Of a stretch of DNA of 64,000 nt, positions 19,621-28,172 are shown piece after piece. The stretch is taken from positions 62,001-126,000 of the forward strand of contig JAHHHT010000010.1 in the NCBI GenBank assembly GCA_019359235.1. Reading direction: 5' to 3'. The notes under the pieces were generated by a model. The model was not told where the DNA came from, did no database searches, and saw only the letters and a list, made by a program, of their open reading frames with translations. Each line of letters opens with the position of its first letter. The stretch's first letter is position 1. The DNA is from Oscillatoria princeps RMCB-10 (GTDB lineage: Bacteria; Cyanobacteriota; Cyanobacteriia; Cyanobacteriales; Oscillatoriaceae). Position numbers and translations under genes: made by a program.

Positions 19621-20349
19621 ATGGGCAATCAGGATGTGGATGGGCTGCTCAAGCAGTTCATTCAAAATGCTATCGCGCAAGAGCCGGAAAGTTCAGGGCG
19701 AATAGCAGCTGTGGACTGCATTATCGCTCTGGCTGATCAGCTACCCGGTATCCTCTCTGAACTGCGTCTTGACGCGGGGTTGCGTGTCTATTATTATGAC
19801 GCTCTCAAGCGTACAGAAAAGAGCCTTAACAGGACGATCCAGAAGTTTCCCCAGACTTACAATCTGGAGCTGGCTGAGGCGGGGGCTGAGCTTGTCAGGA
19901 AAAAGTTTGTTAACTGGTACAATCTGATTCTGAAGCGGGATTGCATTGACTTGTGGCGGGAGCAAAAAAATCGACCGAAGCCGGTTGAGCTAGATCGCCC
20001 CATTGGCGAGGATGGGGATCTGGTGGGGGACATTGTAGCAGATTCCGACAATCCGTCTCCGCTGGAGAAGGCGATTCAAGAAGAGAATAAGCGAATTTTG
20101 CAAGAAGTCAGGCATGACTTTGACAAATGGCTGCGGGAATTAGAAGATTGCCGGTCGAATCAACATCCTAGCTGCAATTGCGGAGAACTTTACCGCCGGC
20201 GGATTTTGAGGGAACCTCCGCAGAGATGGAATGACATCGCCAGAGAGTTGAACATTCCTTTTGGGACGATAACAGCACATTGGCACAATCATTGCAAGCC
20301 TCTGTTAAGAGAAATTGCTGAGAGATTTGGATATAAGCTGGAGGACTAG
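19621..20349 (+). CDS. Sigma-70-like RNA polymerase sigma factor (cyanobacterial ECF-like)
   Basis: 242 residues from ATG 19621; ATG 19579 would add 14 residues, and still earlier in-frame starts only translate the repeat array. Residues about 40-110 look like sigma region 2 (YYYDALKRTEKSLNRTIQKF, then KRDCIDLWREQKNRP, the promoter-melting and -10 helix area). A linker DRPIGEDGDLVGDIVAD matches the insert after region 2 in these factors. The C-terminus carries a region 4 helix-turn-helix (WNDIARELNIPFGTITAHWH). The factor should direct RNA polymerase to a special promoter set. Its stop is two bases before the DUF1822 start, so the two are translated together, and a TPR-CHAT protease gene follows. 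Such an order suggests the sigma factor is controlled by its neighbours. Confidence 0.82.
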   Translation: MGNQDVDGLLKQFIQNAIAQEPESSGRIAAVDCIIALADQLPGILSELRLDAGLRVYYYDALKRTEKSLNRTIQKFPQTYNLELAEAGAELVRKKFVNWYNLILKRDCIDLWREQKNRPKPVELDRPIGEDGDLVGDIVADSDNPSPLEKAIQEENKRILQEVRHDFDKWLRELEDCRSNQHPSCNCGELYRRRILREPPQRWNDIARELNIPFGTITAHWHNHCKPLLREIAERFGYKLED

Positions 20350-20351
20350 CT

Positions 20352-21125
20352 ATGAGCGTGACAGATACCTATAACTTGACAATTCCACTGGGAGAAGAAG
20401 CGCGGGCGCGGGCGCGGAAGTTTGCGGCGGAACAGGAGACGGAGGAAAAACAGCGGCAGGTGTATTATAATACCCTGGCGGTGTGGGCGGTGAATAGTTT
20501 TGTGCTATCCCTGAACTATGAAACGGATTTATCGGCGGGGGAGAGCTGGAATCCTGTTATCAGGATGTTCCATGATGTGGCGGATTTGACTCTTCCGGAT
20601 TTGGGGAGGTTAGAGTGCCGGCCATGTTATAGTGGGGAGACGGAAATATCTCTGCCGGTGGAGGTGACAGAAGACCGGCTCGCCTATGTGGCGGTGCGGT
20701 TTGAGGGGCGATCTGACGAGAAGGCGCAGCTGTTGGGATTTATGCGAGCGGCTGATGTGCCGGTGCCGGCTATTATCAAGATTGAAGAGCTAGAGGAGAT
20801 TGAATCTCTGCTGGACTATCTGTTTAGGCTGGAGTCGGGGATAGAGGCGGTGCGTGAGTCAGCGGAGGGGGATGAAAAGGTGCAAAAGTTGCTAGAAGCG
20901 GCTTCGATATCTATGATAATTGCCCAGTTGGAGCGCATCTACCGGCTGGAACCTGAATATGAATGGCGGGGGAAGGGGGGAGATGTGGTGATCTCTAGCG
21001 GGGTGAGTGCCGGTGGGGTTGTCCTCAAATCCACCAATATTGATGAGGATGCGGAAATTGCGGCGCAGGATTTAGCCGAAAGTCTGCTGGAGAAGTTGGT
21101 TGAGATTTGGGGAGAGCCTGAATAA
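20352..21125 (+). CDS. DUF1822 family protein
   Basis: 257 residues with the DUF1822 pattern: an N-terminal TIPLGEEARARARKFAAEQ, QVYYNTLAVWAVNSFV, SWNPVIRMFHDVADL, a LGRLECRPCYSGE segment and LAYVAVRFEG...AQLLGFM. The family is almost confined to cyanobacteria and has no assigned biochemical role. The C-terminal third is acidic and helical (DEDAEIAAQDLAESLLEKL). It is squeezed between the sigma factor (2-base gap) and the protease gene (177-base gap). By position it is the best candidate for a protein that binds the sigma factor or serves as the protease's substrate; that is inference from gene order only. Confidence 0.85.
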   Translation: MSVTDTYNLTIPLGEEARARARKFAAEQETEEKQRQVYYNTLAVWAVNSFVLSLNYETDLSAGESWNPVIRMFHDVADLTLPDLGRLECRPCYSGETEISLPVEVTEDRLAYVAVRFEGRSDEKAQLLGFMRAADVPVPAIIKIEELEEIESLLDYLFRLESGIEAVRESAEGDEKVQKLLEAASISMIIAQLERIYRLEPEYEWRGKGGDVVISSGVSAGGVVLKSTNIDEDAEIAAQDLAESLLEKLVEIWGEPE

Positions 21126-21302
21126 GTTGATGTGGGGGTGGGGTGGGGAGATGAATTTTTAACCGCCCGGAAGAGAGCCGGCATAAAAAGTTGGCGGCAC
21201 CCGATAGTAAATAAAGATGAACCTCACCCCCCAGCCTTCTGTGCGAGAGCGGGGAGGCGTAGGGTGCCGGCATAAGCAGCACGATTCACCGAGAGGACAC
21301 AA

Positions 21303-24300
21303 ATGGACAAACAGCGCCTACAAGACTATCTCAATCTTATCCAAGCCTTATTCAGCTGTGGCAGTGGGGAAGAAAAAAAGGACATCCTCAATGCGCACCA
21401 AAACCTGATTGATGAGGGCTTGGTGTGGGTGATGGAACAGGTGGCAGCTTTGCTGGCACAACAGGGCAAGGGGAAGGCGGCTGAATGTTTAACGGATGTT
21501 GCTCGTCGGCTAGCAGCAGATATCAGCAATTCTGCAACTGCAGCACTCCGAGAAGAATATCTCGCGTTCTTGTGTGAGGTACTCCAAGCCACCAGCGACA
21601 GCAATGGCAATCCGGAAGTGGTGTACCCGCTGCTCTCTGCCAACCGGGACAAACTGAATGACACCTTGGCTGAACTGTTCGCAAGCTTGGCAACAGCTAA
21701 ACTCTTGGAAATAGAGCCAGAACAAGCACCAGCCTTCGCAGAAGCTTTTTTCGACTTCAGCAACCTAATTGCGCAGTTTCCCTTGGGCAACAGAGCCAGC
21801 AATCTGGAGATGGCGATTGCCGGCTACCATCTCGCTCTGCGTGTCTTCACCCCCGACGCAGACAACCAAAAATGGGCGATGAATCAAAGCAATCTGGGGC
21901 TTGCTTACTGTTACCGCATCAAGGGAGATAAAGCCGAGAATCTGGAACAGGCAATCGAGTGTTACCGGCAAGCCTTGCAGGTACGCACCCGCGACGCATT
22001 CCCCCAAGATTGGGCGGCGACTAAAAGCAATCTGGGGGGTGCTTACTCTTACCGCATCAAGGGAGATAAAGCCGAGAATCTGGAACAGGCAATCGAGTGT
22101 TTCCGGCAAGCCTTACTGGTAATAACCCGCGAAGCCTTTCCCCAAAAATGGGCGATGATTCAAAACAATCTGGGGCTTGCTTACTCTTACCGCATCAAGG
22201 GAGATAAAGCCGAGAATCTGGAACAGGCAATCGAGTATTTCCGGCAAGCTTTGCTGGAATACACCCGCGACGCATTCCCCCAAGAATGGGCGACGATTCA
22301 AAACAATCTAGGGAATGCTTACCTGTACCGCATCAAGGGAGATAAAGCCGAGAATCTGGAACAGGCAATCGAGTGTTACCGGCAAGCCTTGCAGGTACGC
22401 ACCCGCGACGCATTCCCCCAAGATTGGGCGGCGACTAAAAGCAATCTGGGGCTTGCTTACTTTTACCGTATCAAGGGAGATATAGCCGAAAATCTGGAAC
22501 TGGCAATCGAGTGTCATCGGCAAGCCTTGCTGGTACGCACCCGCGACGCATTCCCCCAAGATTGGGCGATGACTCAAACCAATCTGGGGGGTGCTTACAG
22601 CGACCGCATCAAAGGAGATAAAGCCGAGAATCTGGAACTGGCAATCGAGTGTTGCCGGCAAGCTTTGCTGGAATATACCCGCGATGCATTCCCCCAAAAA
22701 TGGGCGGTGGCTCAAAACAATCTGGGGCATGCTTACAGCAACCGCATCAAAGGAGATAAAGCCGAGAATCTGGAACTGGCAATCGAGTGTTACGGGCAAG
22801 CCTTGCTGGTACGCACCCGCGACGCATTCCCCCAACAATGGGCGATGACTCAAAACAATCTGGGGAGTGCTTACAGTGACCGCATCAAGGGAGATAAAGC
22901 CGAGAATCTGGAACAGGCAATCGAGTATTACCGGCAAGCCTTGCTGGAATACACCCGCGACGCATTTTCCCAATATTGGGCACAGATTCAATACAATATG
23001 GGGAGTGCTTACCGTGACCGAATGAAGGGAGATAAAGCCGAGAATCTGGAACAGGCAATCGAGTGTTACCGGCAAGCCTTGCAGGTACACACCCGTGACG
23101 CATTCCCCCAAGAATGGGCGATGACTCAAAACAGTCTGGGGAATGCTTACAGTGACCGCATCAAGGGAGATAAAGCCGAGAATCTGGAACAGGCAATCGA
23201 GTATTACCGGCAAGCCTTGCAGGTACGCACCCGCGACGTATTCCCCCAATATTGGGCGAATACTCAAGCCAATCTGGGAAATGCTTACTGCAACCGCATC
23301 AAGGGAGATAAAGCCGAGAATCTGGAACAGGCAATCGAGTGTTACTGGCAAGACTTGCAGGTACACACCCGCGACGTATTCCCCCAAAAATGGGCGGCGA
23401 CTCAAAACAATCTGGGTCTTGCTTACAGTGACCGCATCAAGGGAGATAAAGCCGAGAATCTAGAACAGGCAATCGAGTATTACCGGCAAGCCTTGCAGGT
23501 ACAAACCCGCGACGCATTCTCCCAAGATTGGGCGATGACTCAAAACAATCTGGGGATTGCTTACAGTGAGCGCATCAAGGGAGATAAAGCCGAGAATCTG
23601 AAACAGGCAATCGAGTGTTACCGGCAAGCCTTGCAGGTAGACACACGCGACGCATTCCCCCAAGCATGGGCGATAGATCAAAACAATCTGGGGAAGGCTT
23701 ACGAGAAACAAGGGCAAATTGAAGAAGCGATTCAGTGTTTCCAATCCGCCTTGGAAATCTACACACCTGCTACCTTCCCGCTAGAATGCCTGAGAGCGGG
23801 GCGCAATTTGGGCAATATGGCTTTCACAGCGGGGCGGTGGCGAGAAGCGATGCAGGGGTACGCACCGGCAATCGATGCGGTGGAAGAAAGTCGCTCCCAG
23901 GCAATGTCAGAGGAGCGCCGGCAGGAAATCGTCAGCGAATCTATTGACATCTATCAAAAGATGGTGCAAGCTTGCATCAACACCGGCAATCTGGAAAAGG
24001 CATTTGAATATGTCGAGCGCTCCCGCTCCAAGCGCCTGGTCGATTTAATGGCGAGTAAAGACCTCTACGCCAAGGGGGAAATTCCCCCTGAAGCTGAGCG
24101 ACTGCTGGAGGAATTTCACAAAAAGCAGCGGCAAATCGACCAACTGCGGGGCTATAATGACACTAGCACGCAGCGGGGAATGGCATCAGCCACCCGCAGT
24201 CGCGCTAAAGTCGAGGAAGACAACGCAGAAATTTTAGCCTTAGAGGGAGAAAAGCAGGAAATTTGGCAACAGATGCGCCGGCTCGATGCGGTGCTGGCGG

Positions 24301-25625
24301 GTCAAATTAAGGTCGCCACGCCAAATATCGCCGCCTTGCAGCAGCTGATTCACGATGACAAGACGGCTCTCCTCAGTTTCTACACCACTGAGAGCGACAC
24401 TCACATCTTTGTCCTGCGGAAAAACCAGGTTGATTGCCACACCTGTGCCGGTCAAGGGGCGACGTTGCAAGACTGGATTTGGGACAACTGGTTACAACCC
24501 TATTTGCACAATAACGACGCATGGATAAAGAACATTGGCGGGTTCCTTGGGGAACTGGCCAGCCGGCTGCAACTGAATGACCTAATTGCCAGCCACCTGC
24601 AAGGAATAGAAGAACTCATCCTTATCCCTCACCTGTTACTGCATGTCATTCCTTTCGCCGGCATGCCGGTTGGAGATCCCCCCCAACCCCCCCTTAAAAA
24701 GGGGGGGAAAACGGAATATCTAGGCGATAAGTTCCTCATCCGTTACGTTCCCAGCTGTCAAGTCCTGGAGTTTTGCCACAAGCGCCCCCCTGCAAAACGC
24801 TCCGTCGCGTCTCAAGAATATGCTATCATAGAAAATGCCACGGAAGACTTGCCCTGCGCCAGTTTTGAAGGCGAGCAAATCGCAAAGCTGTATCAGGTTC
24901 CCGATGAGCGGCGTTTGCGGGGGCGGCGCAATGCAACTGTCGCGGAATATCGCCGGCTCGTGAAACAAGTGGAAGGACTTCTCTCCAGCCACCACGCCCA
25001 ATCCCGCCTGGACAATCCCCTAGAATCCGTCCTCGTATTGGGAGATGGTTTTATCACCTTGGGAGAACTCCTCACAGCCGGGTGGCGGGTTCCGGATTTG
25101 CACGATGTGTTTCTTTCCTGCTGCGAAACGGGAATAGGGTTGACAAAAGATTTGACGGATGATATCCTGACAATAGGATTTGGCTTTTTGTGTGCCGGCG
25201 CGAGGAGTGTGGTGAGCACGCTCTGGTCGGTAGACGACCTGGCAACGTCCCTGTTCTCTCTGTTTTACCACCGGCACAAGCAAAACCTTTCTCGCCCCGA
25301 GGCGTTGAGACAGGCGCAAGAGGACTTGCGCAGTCTTTCGGGAAGCGAGCTGGCGGCTAAATACGAGCCGGTGCTTTCGCCTTTGCTCGCAAAGCAGCTG
25401 CAAGAGGCTGAGGGGGAATTAAAGCGGGCATACGCGGCTTTGAAGAAAGCGAAAAAAGAATCTCCCGATGCGGTGGAGGAGTTGCAAAAGGAGTACAGCC
25501 GGTGCTATGATATTAAGCAAAAGGTGGAAGATCGTCAGAAGCAGTTGAAGTCAGCTTGCACTGAGGAATTTCCCTTTTCTGATTTGCACTACTGGTCAGC
25601 TTTTACTTGTCAGGGATTGCGGTGA
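21303..25625 (+). CDS. TPR-CHAT protease (caspase-like), 1440 residues
   Basis: Residues 1-200 form a helical domain. Residues about 205-805 hold 13 repeats of 46 residues (138 bp; anchor positions 21925 to 23581), each with AIECYRQALQV-type TPR helices and the spacer TRDAFPQDWAMTQ. Residues 830-930 form more TPR helices, and the C-terminal CHAT domain spans about 1060-1440. The catalytic dyad is visible: His1231 in SSHHAQSRLDNPLES and Cys1274 in FLSCCETGIGL. GARSVVSTLWSVDD and the terminal FSDLHYWSAFTCQG are further CHAT hallmarks. CHAT proteins are caspase-related peptidases with TPRs as sensor or substrate dock. A 12-residue stretch DPPQPPLKKGGK is encoded by a genomic repeat inserted in frame (24676-24709). 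GAGAGGAC precedes the ATG. It closes the sigma-DUF1822 operon. Confidence 0.93.
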   Translation: MDKQRLQDYLNLIQALFSCGSGEEKKDILNAHQNLIDEGLVWVMEQVAALLAQQGKGKAAECLTDVARRLAADISNSATAALREEYLAFLCEVLQATSDSNGNPEVVYPLLSANRDKLNDTLAELFASLATAKLLEIEPEQAPAFAEAFFDFSNLIAQFPLGNRASNLEMAIAGYHLALRVFTPDADNQKWAMNQSNLGLAYCYRIKGDKAENLEQAIECYRQALQVRTRDAFPQDWAATKSNLGGAYSYRIKGDKAENLEQAIECFRQALLVITREAFPQKWAMIQNNLGLAYSYRIKGDKAENLEQAIEYFRQALLEYTRDAFPQEWATIQNNLGNAYLYRIKGDKAENLEQAIECYRQALQVRTRDAFPQDWAATKSNLGLAYFYRIKGDIAENLELAIECHRQALLVRTRDAFPQDWAMTQTNLGGAYSDRIKGDKAENLELAIECCRQALLEYTRDAFPQKWAVAQNNLGHAYSNRIKGDKAENLELAIECYGQALLVRTRDAFPQQWAMTQNNLGSAYSDRIKGDKAENLEQAIEYYRQALLEYTRDAFSQYWAQIQYNMGSAYRDRMKGDKAENLEQAIECYRQALQVHTRDAFPQEWAMTQNSLGNAYSDRIKGDKAENLEQAIEYYRQALQVRTRDVFPQYWANTQANLGNAYCNRIKGDKAENLEQAIECYWQDLQVHTRDVFPQKWAATQNNLGLAYSDRIKGDKAENLEQAIEYYRQALQVQTRDAFSQDWAMTQNNLGIAYSERIKGDKAENLKQAIECYRQALQVDTRDAFPQAWAIDQNNLGKAYEKQGQIEEAIQCFQSALEIYTPATFPLECLRAGRNLGNMAFTAGRWREAMQGYAPAIDAVEESRSQAMSEERRQEIVSESIDIYQKMVQACINTGNLEKAFEYVERSRSKRLVDLMASKDLYAKGEIPPEAERLLEEFHKKQRQIDQLRGYNDTSTQRGMASATRSRAKVEEDNAEILALEGEKQEIWQQMRRLDAVLAGQIKVATPNIAALQQLIHDDKTALLSFYTTESDTHIFVLRKNQVDCHTCAGQGATLQDWIWDNWLQPYLHNNDAWIKNIGGFLGELASRLQLNDLIASHLQGIEELILIPHLLLHVIPFAGMPVGDPPQPPLKKGGKTEYLGDKFLIRYVPSCQVLEFCHKRPPAKRSVASQEYAIIENATEDLPCASFEGEQIAKLYQVPDERRLRGRRNATVAEYRRLVKQVEGLLSSHHAQSRLDNPLESVLVLGDGFITLGELLTAGWRVPDLHDVFLSCCETGIGLTKDLTDDILTIGFGFLCAGARSVVSTLWSVDDLATSLFSLFYHRHKQNLSRPEALRQAQEDLRSLSGSELAAKYEPVLSPLLAKQLQEAEGELKRAYAALKKAKKESPDAVEELQKEYSRCYDIKQKVEDRQKQLKSACTEEFPFSDLHYWSAFTCQGLR
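24676..24709 (+). repeat. Intragenic GATCCCCCC...TTAAAAAGGGGGG repeat in the CHAT gene
   Basis: A C-run, TTAAAAA and a G-run form a hairpin inside coding sequence. A longer inverted copy of the same repeat is intergenic at 43874-43950. In the protein it adds DPPQPPLKKGGK between PFAGMPVG and TEYLGDKF, a loop before the catalytic His, without breaking the frame. Confidence 0.85.
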
Positions 25626-26253
25626 GACTCTTTGACTTCTTGAAACCCGCGCAGGCGGGTTTCGTCTGTATAGCTGCGGTTTCTAACCGCCAAGCCCCCC
25701 CAGCTTTTAGCGATAGATCCCCGGCGATTGAAAGAGACTGTTGGCGAATCCCTGAGGGGTTAGACCTTTTCGCTGGGAAGTAAAGAACGGCGTTGCATTG
25801 GCGAAGCGAAATTTCGGGCGCAGTCGTAAAGATCCTAACGCCAATGCGAAAGCCCCTACATCGGATCTTGTGTAGGGGCGAAGCATGAGCGCGACTGTTT
25901 CTGCAATCGGTGAAAAGATTACATCCGCTCATGCTTCGCCCTTCCCCAAAGCGCAAGCCAGAACCGAACAACCTACCCACAAAAGAAGACGTAGGGTAAA
26001 ACCCCCTATCAATTCGCCAACAGCTTCTTGAAATCGCGGCTATACAAACAAAGTCCGCGAAGGCGGACTTTTGGAATTCTTGAAACCCGCGTTGGGCGAA
26101 GCCCTTCCCGAAGGGTAGGCGGGTTTCGTCTGTATAGCTGCGGTTTCCAACCGCCAAGCCCCCCAGCTTTAAGTGATAGATCCCTACTCGTAATCTCCTC
26201 TCTTGACACTACCCCACACCCAAATGCCCACACCGGCGCGGAACGCACCCTAC
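25626..26253. repeat. Long MITE-like inverted repeats after the CHAT gene
   Basis: Two copies of a composite AAACCCGCG...CGGGTTTCGTCTGTATAGCTGCGGTTT element are present (25640-25725 and 26083-26185), with AAGTCCGCG..CGGACTT at 26052-26070 and the GCGAAGCATGAGCG inverted pair at 25868-25940. Related copies lie at 48850-49240. No transposase or other gene is seen; apparent long frames here are repeat translations. Confidence 0.8.
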
Positions 26254-26520
26254 GAGCTCCATCATCCGAGCTCCGAGCTCCATCATCCGAGCTCCGAGCT
26301 CCATCATCCGAGCTCCGAGCTCCATCATCCGAGCTCCGAGCTCCATCGTTCGAGCTCGGAGCTCCATCGTTCGAGCTCAGAGCTCCATCGTTCGAGTTCA
26401 GAGCTCCATCGTTCGAGCTCAGAGCTCCATCGTTCGAGCTCAGAGCTCCATCGTTCGAGCTCAGAGCTCCATCGTTCGAGCTCCGAGCTCCATCGTTCGA
26501 GCTCCGAGCTCCATCGTTCC
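26254..26520. repeat. 21-bp tandem repeat array (GAGCTCCATCATCCGAGCTCC type)
   Basis: About 12-13 units of 21 bases, each with two GAGCTC palindromes around CCATCATC or CCATCGTT. Because 21 is a multiple of three, all frames stay open and give Ser/Glu/Leu repeats that are not genes. The reverse complement of the same array lies at 45008-45290. Confidence 0.92.
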
Positions 26521-26895
26521 AACCCACCGGCACACCAGGCGCTCAAAACAGATGCCGGTGCAAACACGCAGAAACCCGGTTTCTTAAAGAAACCGGGTTT
26601 CTTAACCCACGCCCACATCAAGAGTGCCGGTGGGTTCCGCCCGCGCCCAAGTCAACAGTGCCGGTGGGTTCCGCCTGGGGCGGAACCCACCCTACGAGCT
26701 CCATCATCCGAGCTCACCGGCACATCAGGCGCTCAAAACAAATGCCGGTGCAAACACGCAGAAACCCGGCTTCTTACAGAAACCGGGTTTCTCAACCCCA
26801 TATCTTGACAGTTCGGCATTTTTATGCTATTGCCGGCACTCTACCCTTTTTCAACCCAAAATCCTTGCATCCAAAATCCTTGCATCCAAATTAAC
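26521..26895. repeat. Composite repeat block next to the 21-bp array
   Basis: Contains CCCACCGGCACACCAGGCGCTC, two AGAAACC hairpins (26570-26603, 26760-26793) and GCCGGTGGGTTCCGCC motifs. The same motifs in inverted order occupy 44030-45005. It ends at the fabH stop codon. Confidence 0.85.
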
Positions 26896-27900
26896 TCACC
26901 GCCCCCACTCAAAAATAGCCGCCCCCCAACTCAGCCCCGCACCGAAGCCAGCAGCAGCAATCACATCCCCCACTTCAATTTTCCCCGCTCGCACCGCCTC
27001 ATCCAGCGCCAGAGGAATCGAAGCCGCCGAAGTATTCCCGTACTTCGCCAAATTGCTAATCACCTTTTCCGACGGAATTCTCAAACGCTGCGCCACCGCA
27101 TCCAGAATCCGCTGGTTAGCCTGGTGCAGCAGCAGCCAGTCCACATCATCCACAGTCAACTCCGCCCGGTGCAGAGCTTTTTCAATCACCTCTGGAACCC
27201 GCCGGACAGCAAACTTGTACACCTCTTGGCCCATCATCTGAATCGGCTGGTAAGTGCCCTTCCCGACACTAACACCGGCAGCCAGCTCCTGAGGCTGCGC
27301 CCGGTAAGCCAGCTGCAAACAGGCATTTTGCGTCCCGTCGCTGCGCAGCTCAAACCCCAGCAGCCGGTCGCGCTTCGACGCCTGCAGCACCACCGCACCG
27401 GCACCGTCGCCAAACAGCACGCAGGTGCTCCGGTCAGACCAGTCCACCCACCGCGACAGGATATCAGCACCAATCAGCAGCACATTTTGGTAAATGCCGG
27501 TGCGCATAAACTGGCTAGCCGTCACCAGCCCAAACACAAACCCCGAACAAGCCGCAGTCAAATCAAACGCCACCGCCCTCGACGCCCCCAGGATCGCCTG
27601 AATTTGGCTAGCCGAGCCAAACAGATCATCCGCCGTAGAAGTGGCCAGAACAATCATGTCAATATCAAACGGCTCCACACCGGCCATTTCCAGAGCCTTT
27701 TGGGCCGCCTCCGCCGCCAGAGCGGTCAGAGAGTCCTCCGCACCGGCAAGACGGCGGCACTTAATGCCGGTGCGCGTGGCGATCCAGCCATCCGACGTTT
27801 CAACAATCTGGCTGAGCCCGTGATTATCGAGGCAAGCCCCAGGTGTGGCTGAACCGCATCCCGTAATGGCAACGCCTGCAACTGTGTGCTTCAAACTCAT
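26896..27900 (-). CDS. fabH: 3-oxoacyl-ACP synthase III (KAS III)
   Basis: 334 residues. It starts fatty acid synthesis by condensing acetyl-CoA with malonyl-ACP. The catalytic triad is visible as Cys118 in DLTAACSGF, His in LLLHQANQRILD and Asn in KYGNTSAASIP. GDGAGAVVL and the C-terminal GFGAGLSWGAAIF are also typical. GGAGA lies just before ATG 27900. It follows plsX on the same strand after 272 bases and would normally precede fabD directly; here the next gene on this strand is the fabD copy 10.4 kb away. Confidence 0.96.
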   Translation of the reverse strand: MSLKHTVAGVAITGCGSATPGACLDNHGLSQIVETSDGWIATRTGIKCRRLAGAEDSLTALAAEAAQKALEMAGVEPFDIDMIVLATSTADDLFGSASQIQAILGASRAVAFDLTAACSGFVFGLVTASQFMRTGIYQNVLLIGADILSRWVDWSDRSTCVLFGDGAGAVVLQASKRDRLLGFELRSDGTQNACLQLAYRAQPQELAAGVSVGKGTYQPIQMMGQEVYKFAVRRVPEVIEKALHRAELTVDDVDWLLLHQANQRILDAVAQRLRIPSEKVISNLAKYGNTSAASIPLALDEAVRAGKIEVGDVIAAAGFGAGLSWGAAIFEWGR

Positions 27901-28172
27901 TCTCCATTGGTCGCTAGTGGGCTCCCTTGTCGGGACTCTGGGTGGGAGCTAGTGGGCATCTGTTGATTTTGAATTGCCAATTTTTAAATTTTAATTCAGC
28001 CTCGCACCGCGACGAGCGGAAACTTTTTCCACTCACCAGCCGGCACCCTGGCACGCCCCCTCCCCGAAGCGCGGGGAGGGGGTTGGGGGTGGGGTTGGTG
28101 CGCAACGCCTTTAATCCTAAACCCTGATTCAAAATTCACAATTGGCAATTCCTCCCGCCATCCCCAGCCCCT
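27901..28172. repeat. plsX-fabH spacer with GC-rich hairpin
   Basis: The spacer holds a CCCCCTCCCCGAAGCGCGGGGAGGGGGTTGG hairpin-like repeat split over 28058-28095, part of the C-rich/G-rich family. No coding content seen. Confidence 0.7.

Noticed and set aside
22308-23405. 365-codon minus-strand frame opposite the TPR-CHAT gene
   Set aside because: It mirrors the 138-bp repeats of the real gene on the plus strand; the repeat period keeps the antisense frame open.
26028-26894. Long plus-strand frame of Ser/Glu/Leu repeats
   Set aside because: It only translates the 21-bp array and hairpins; the period is a multiple of three, so all frames stay open. No ribosome site or family likeness.
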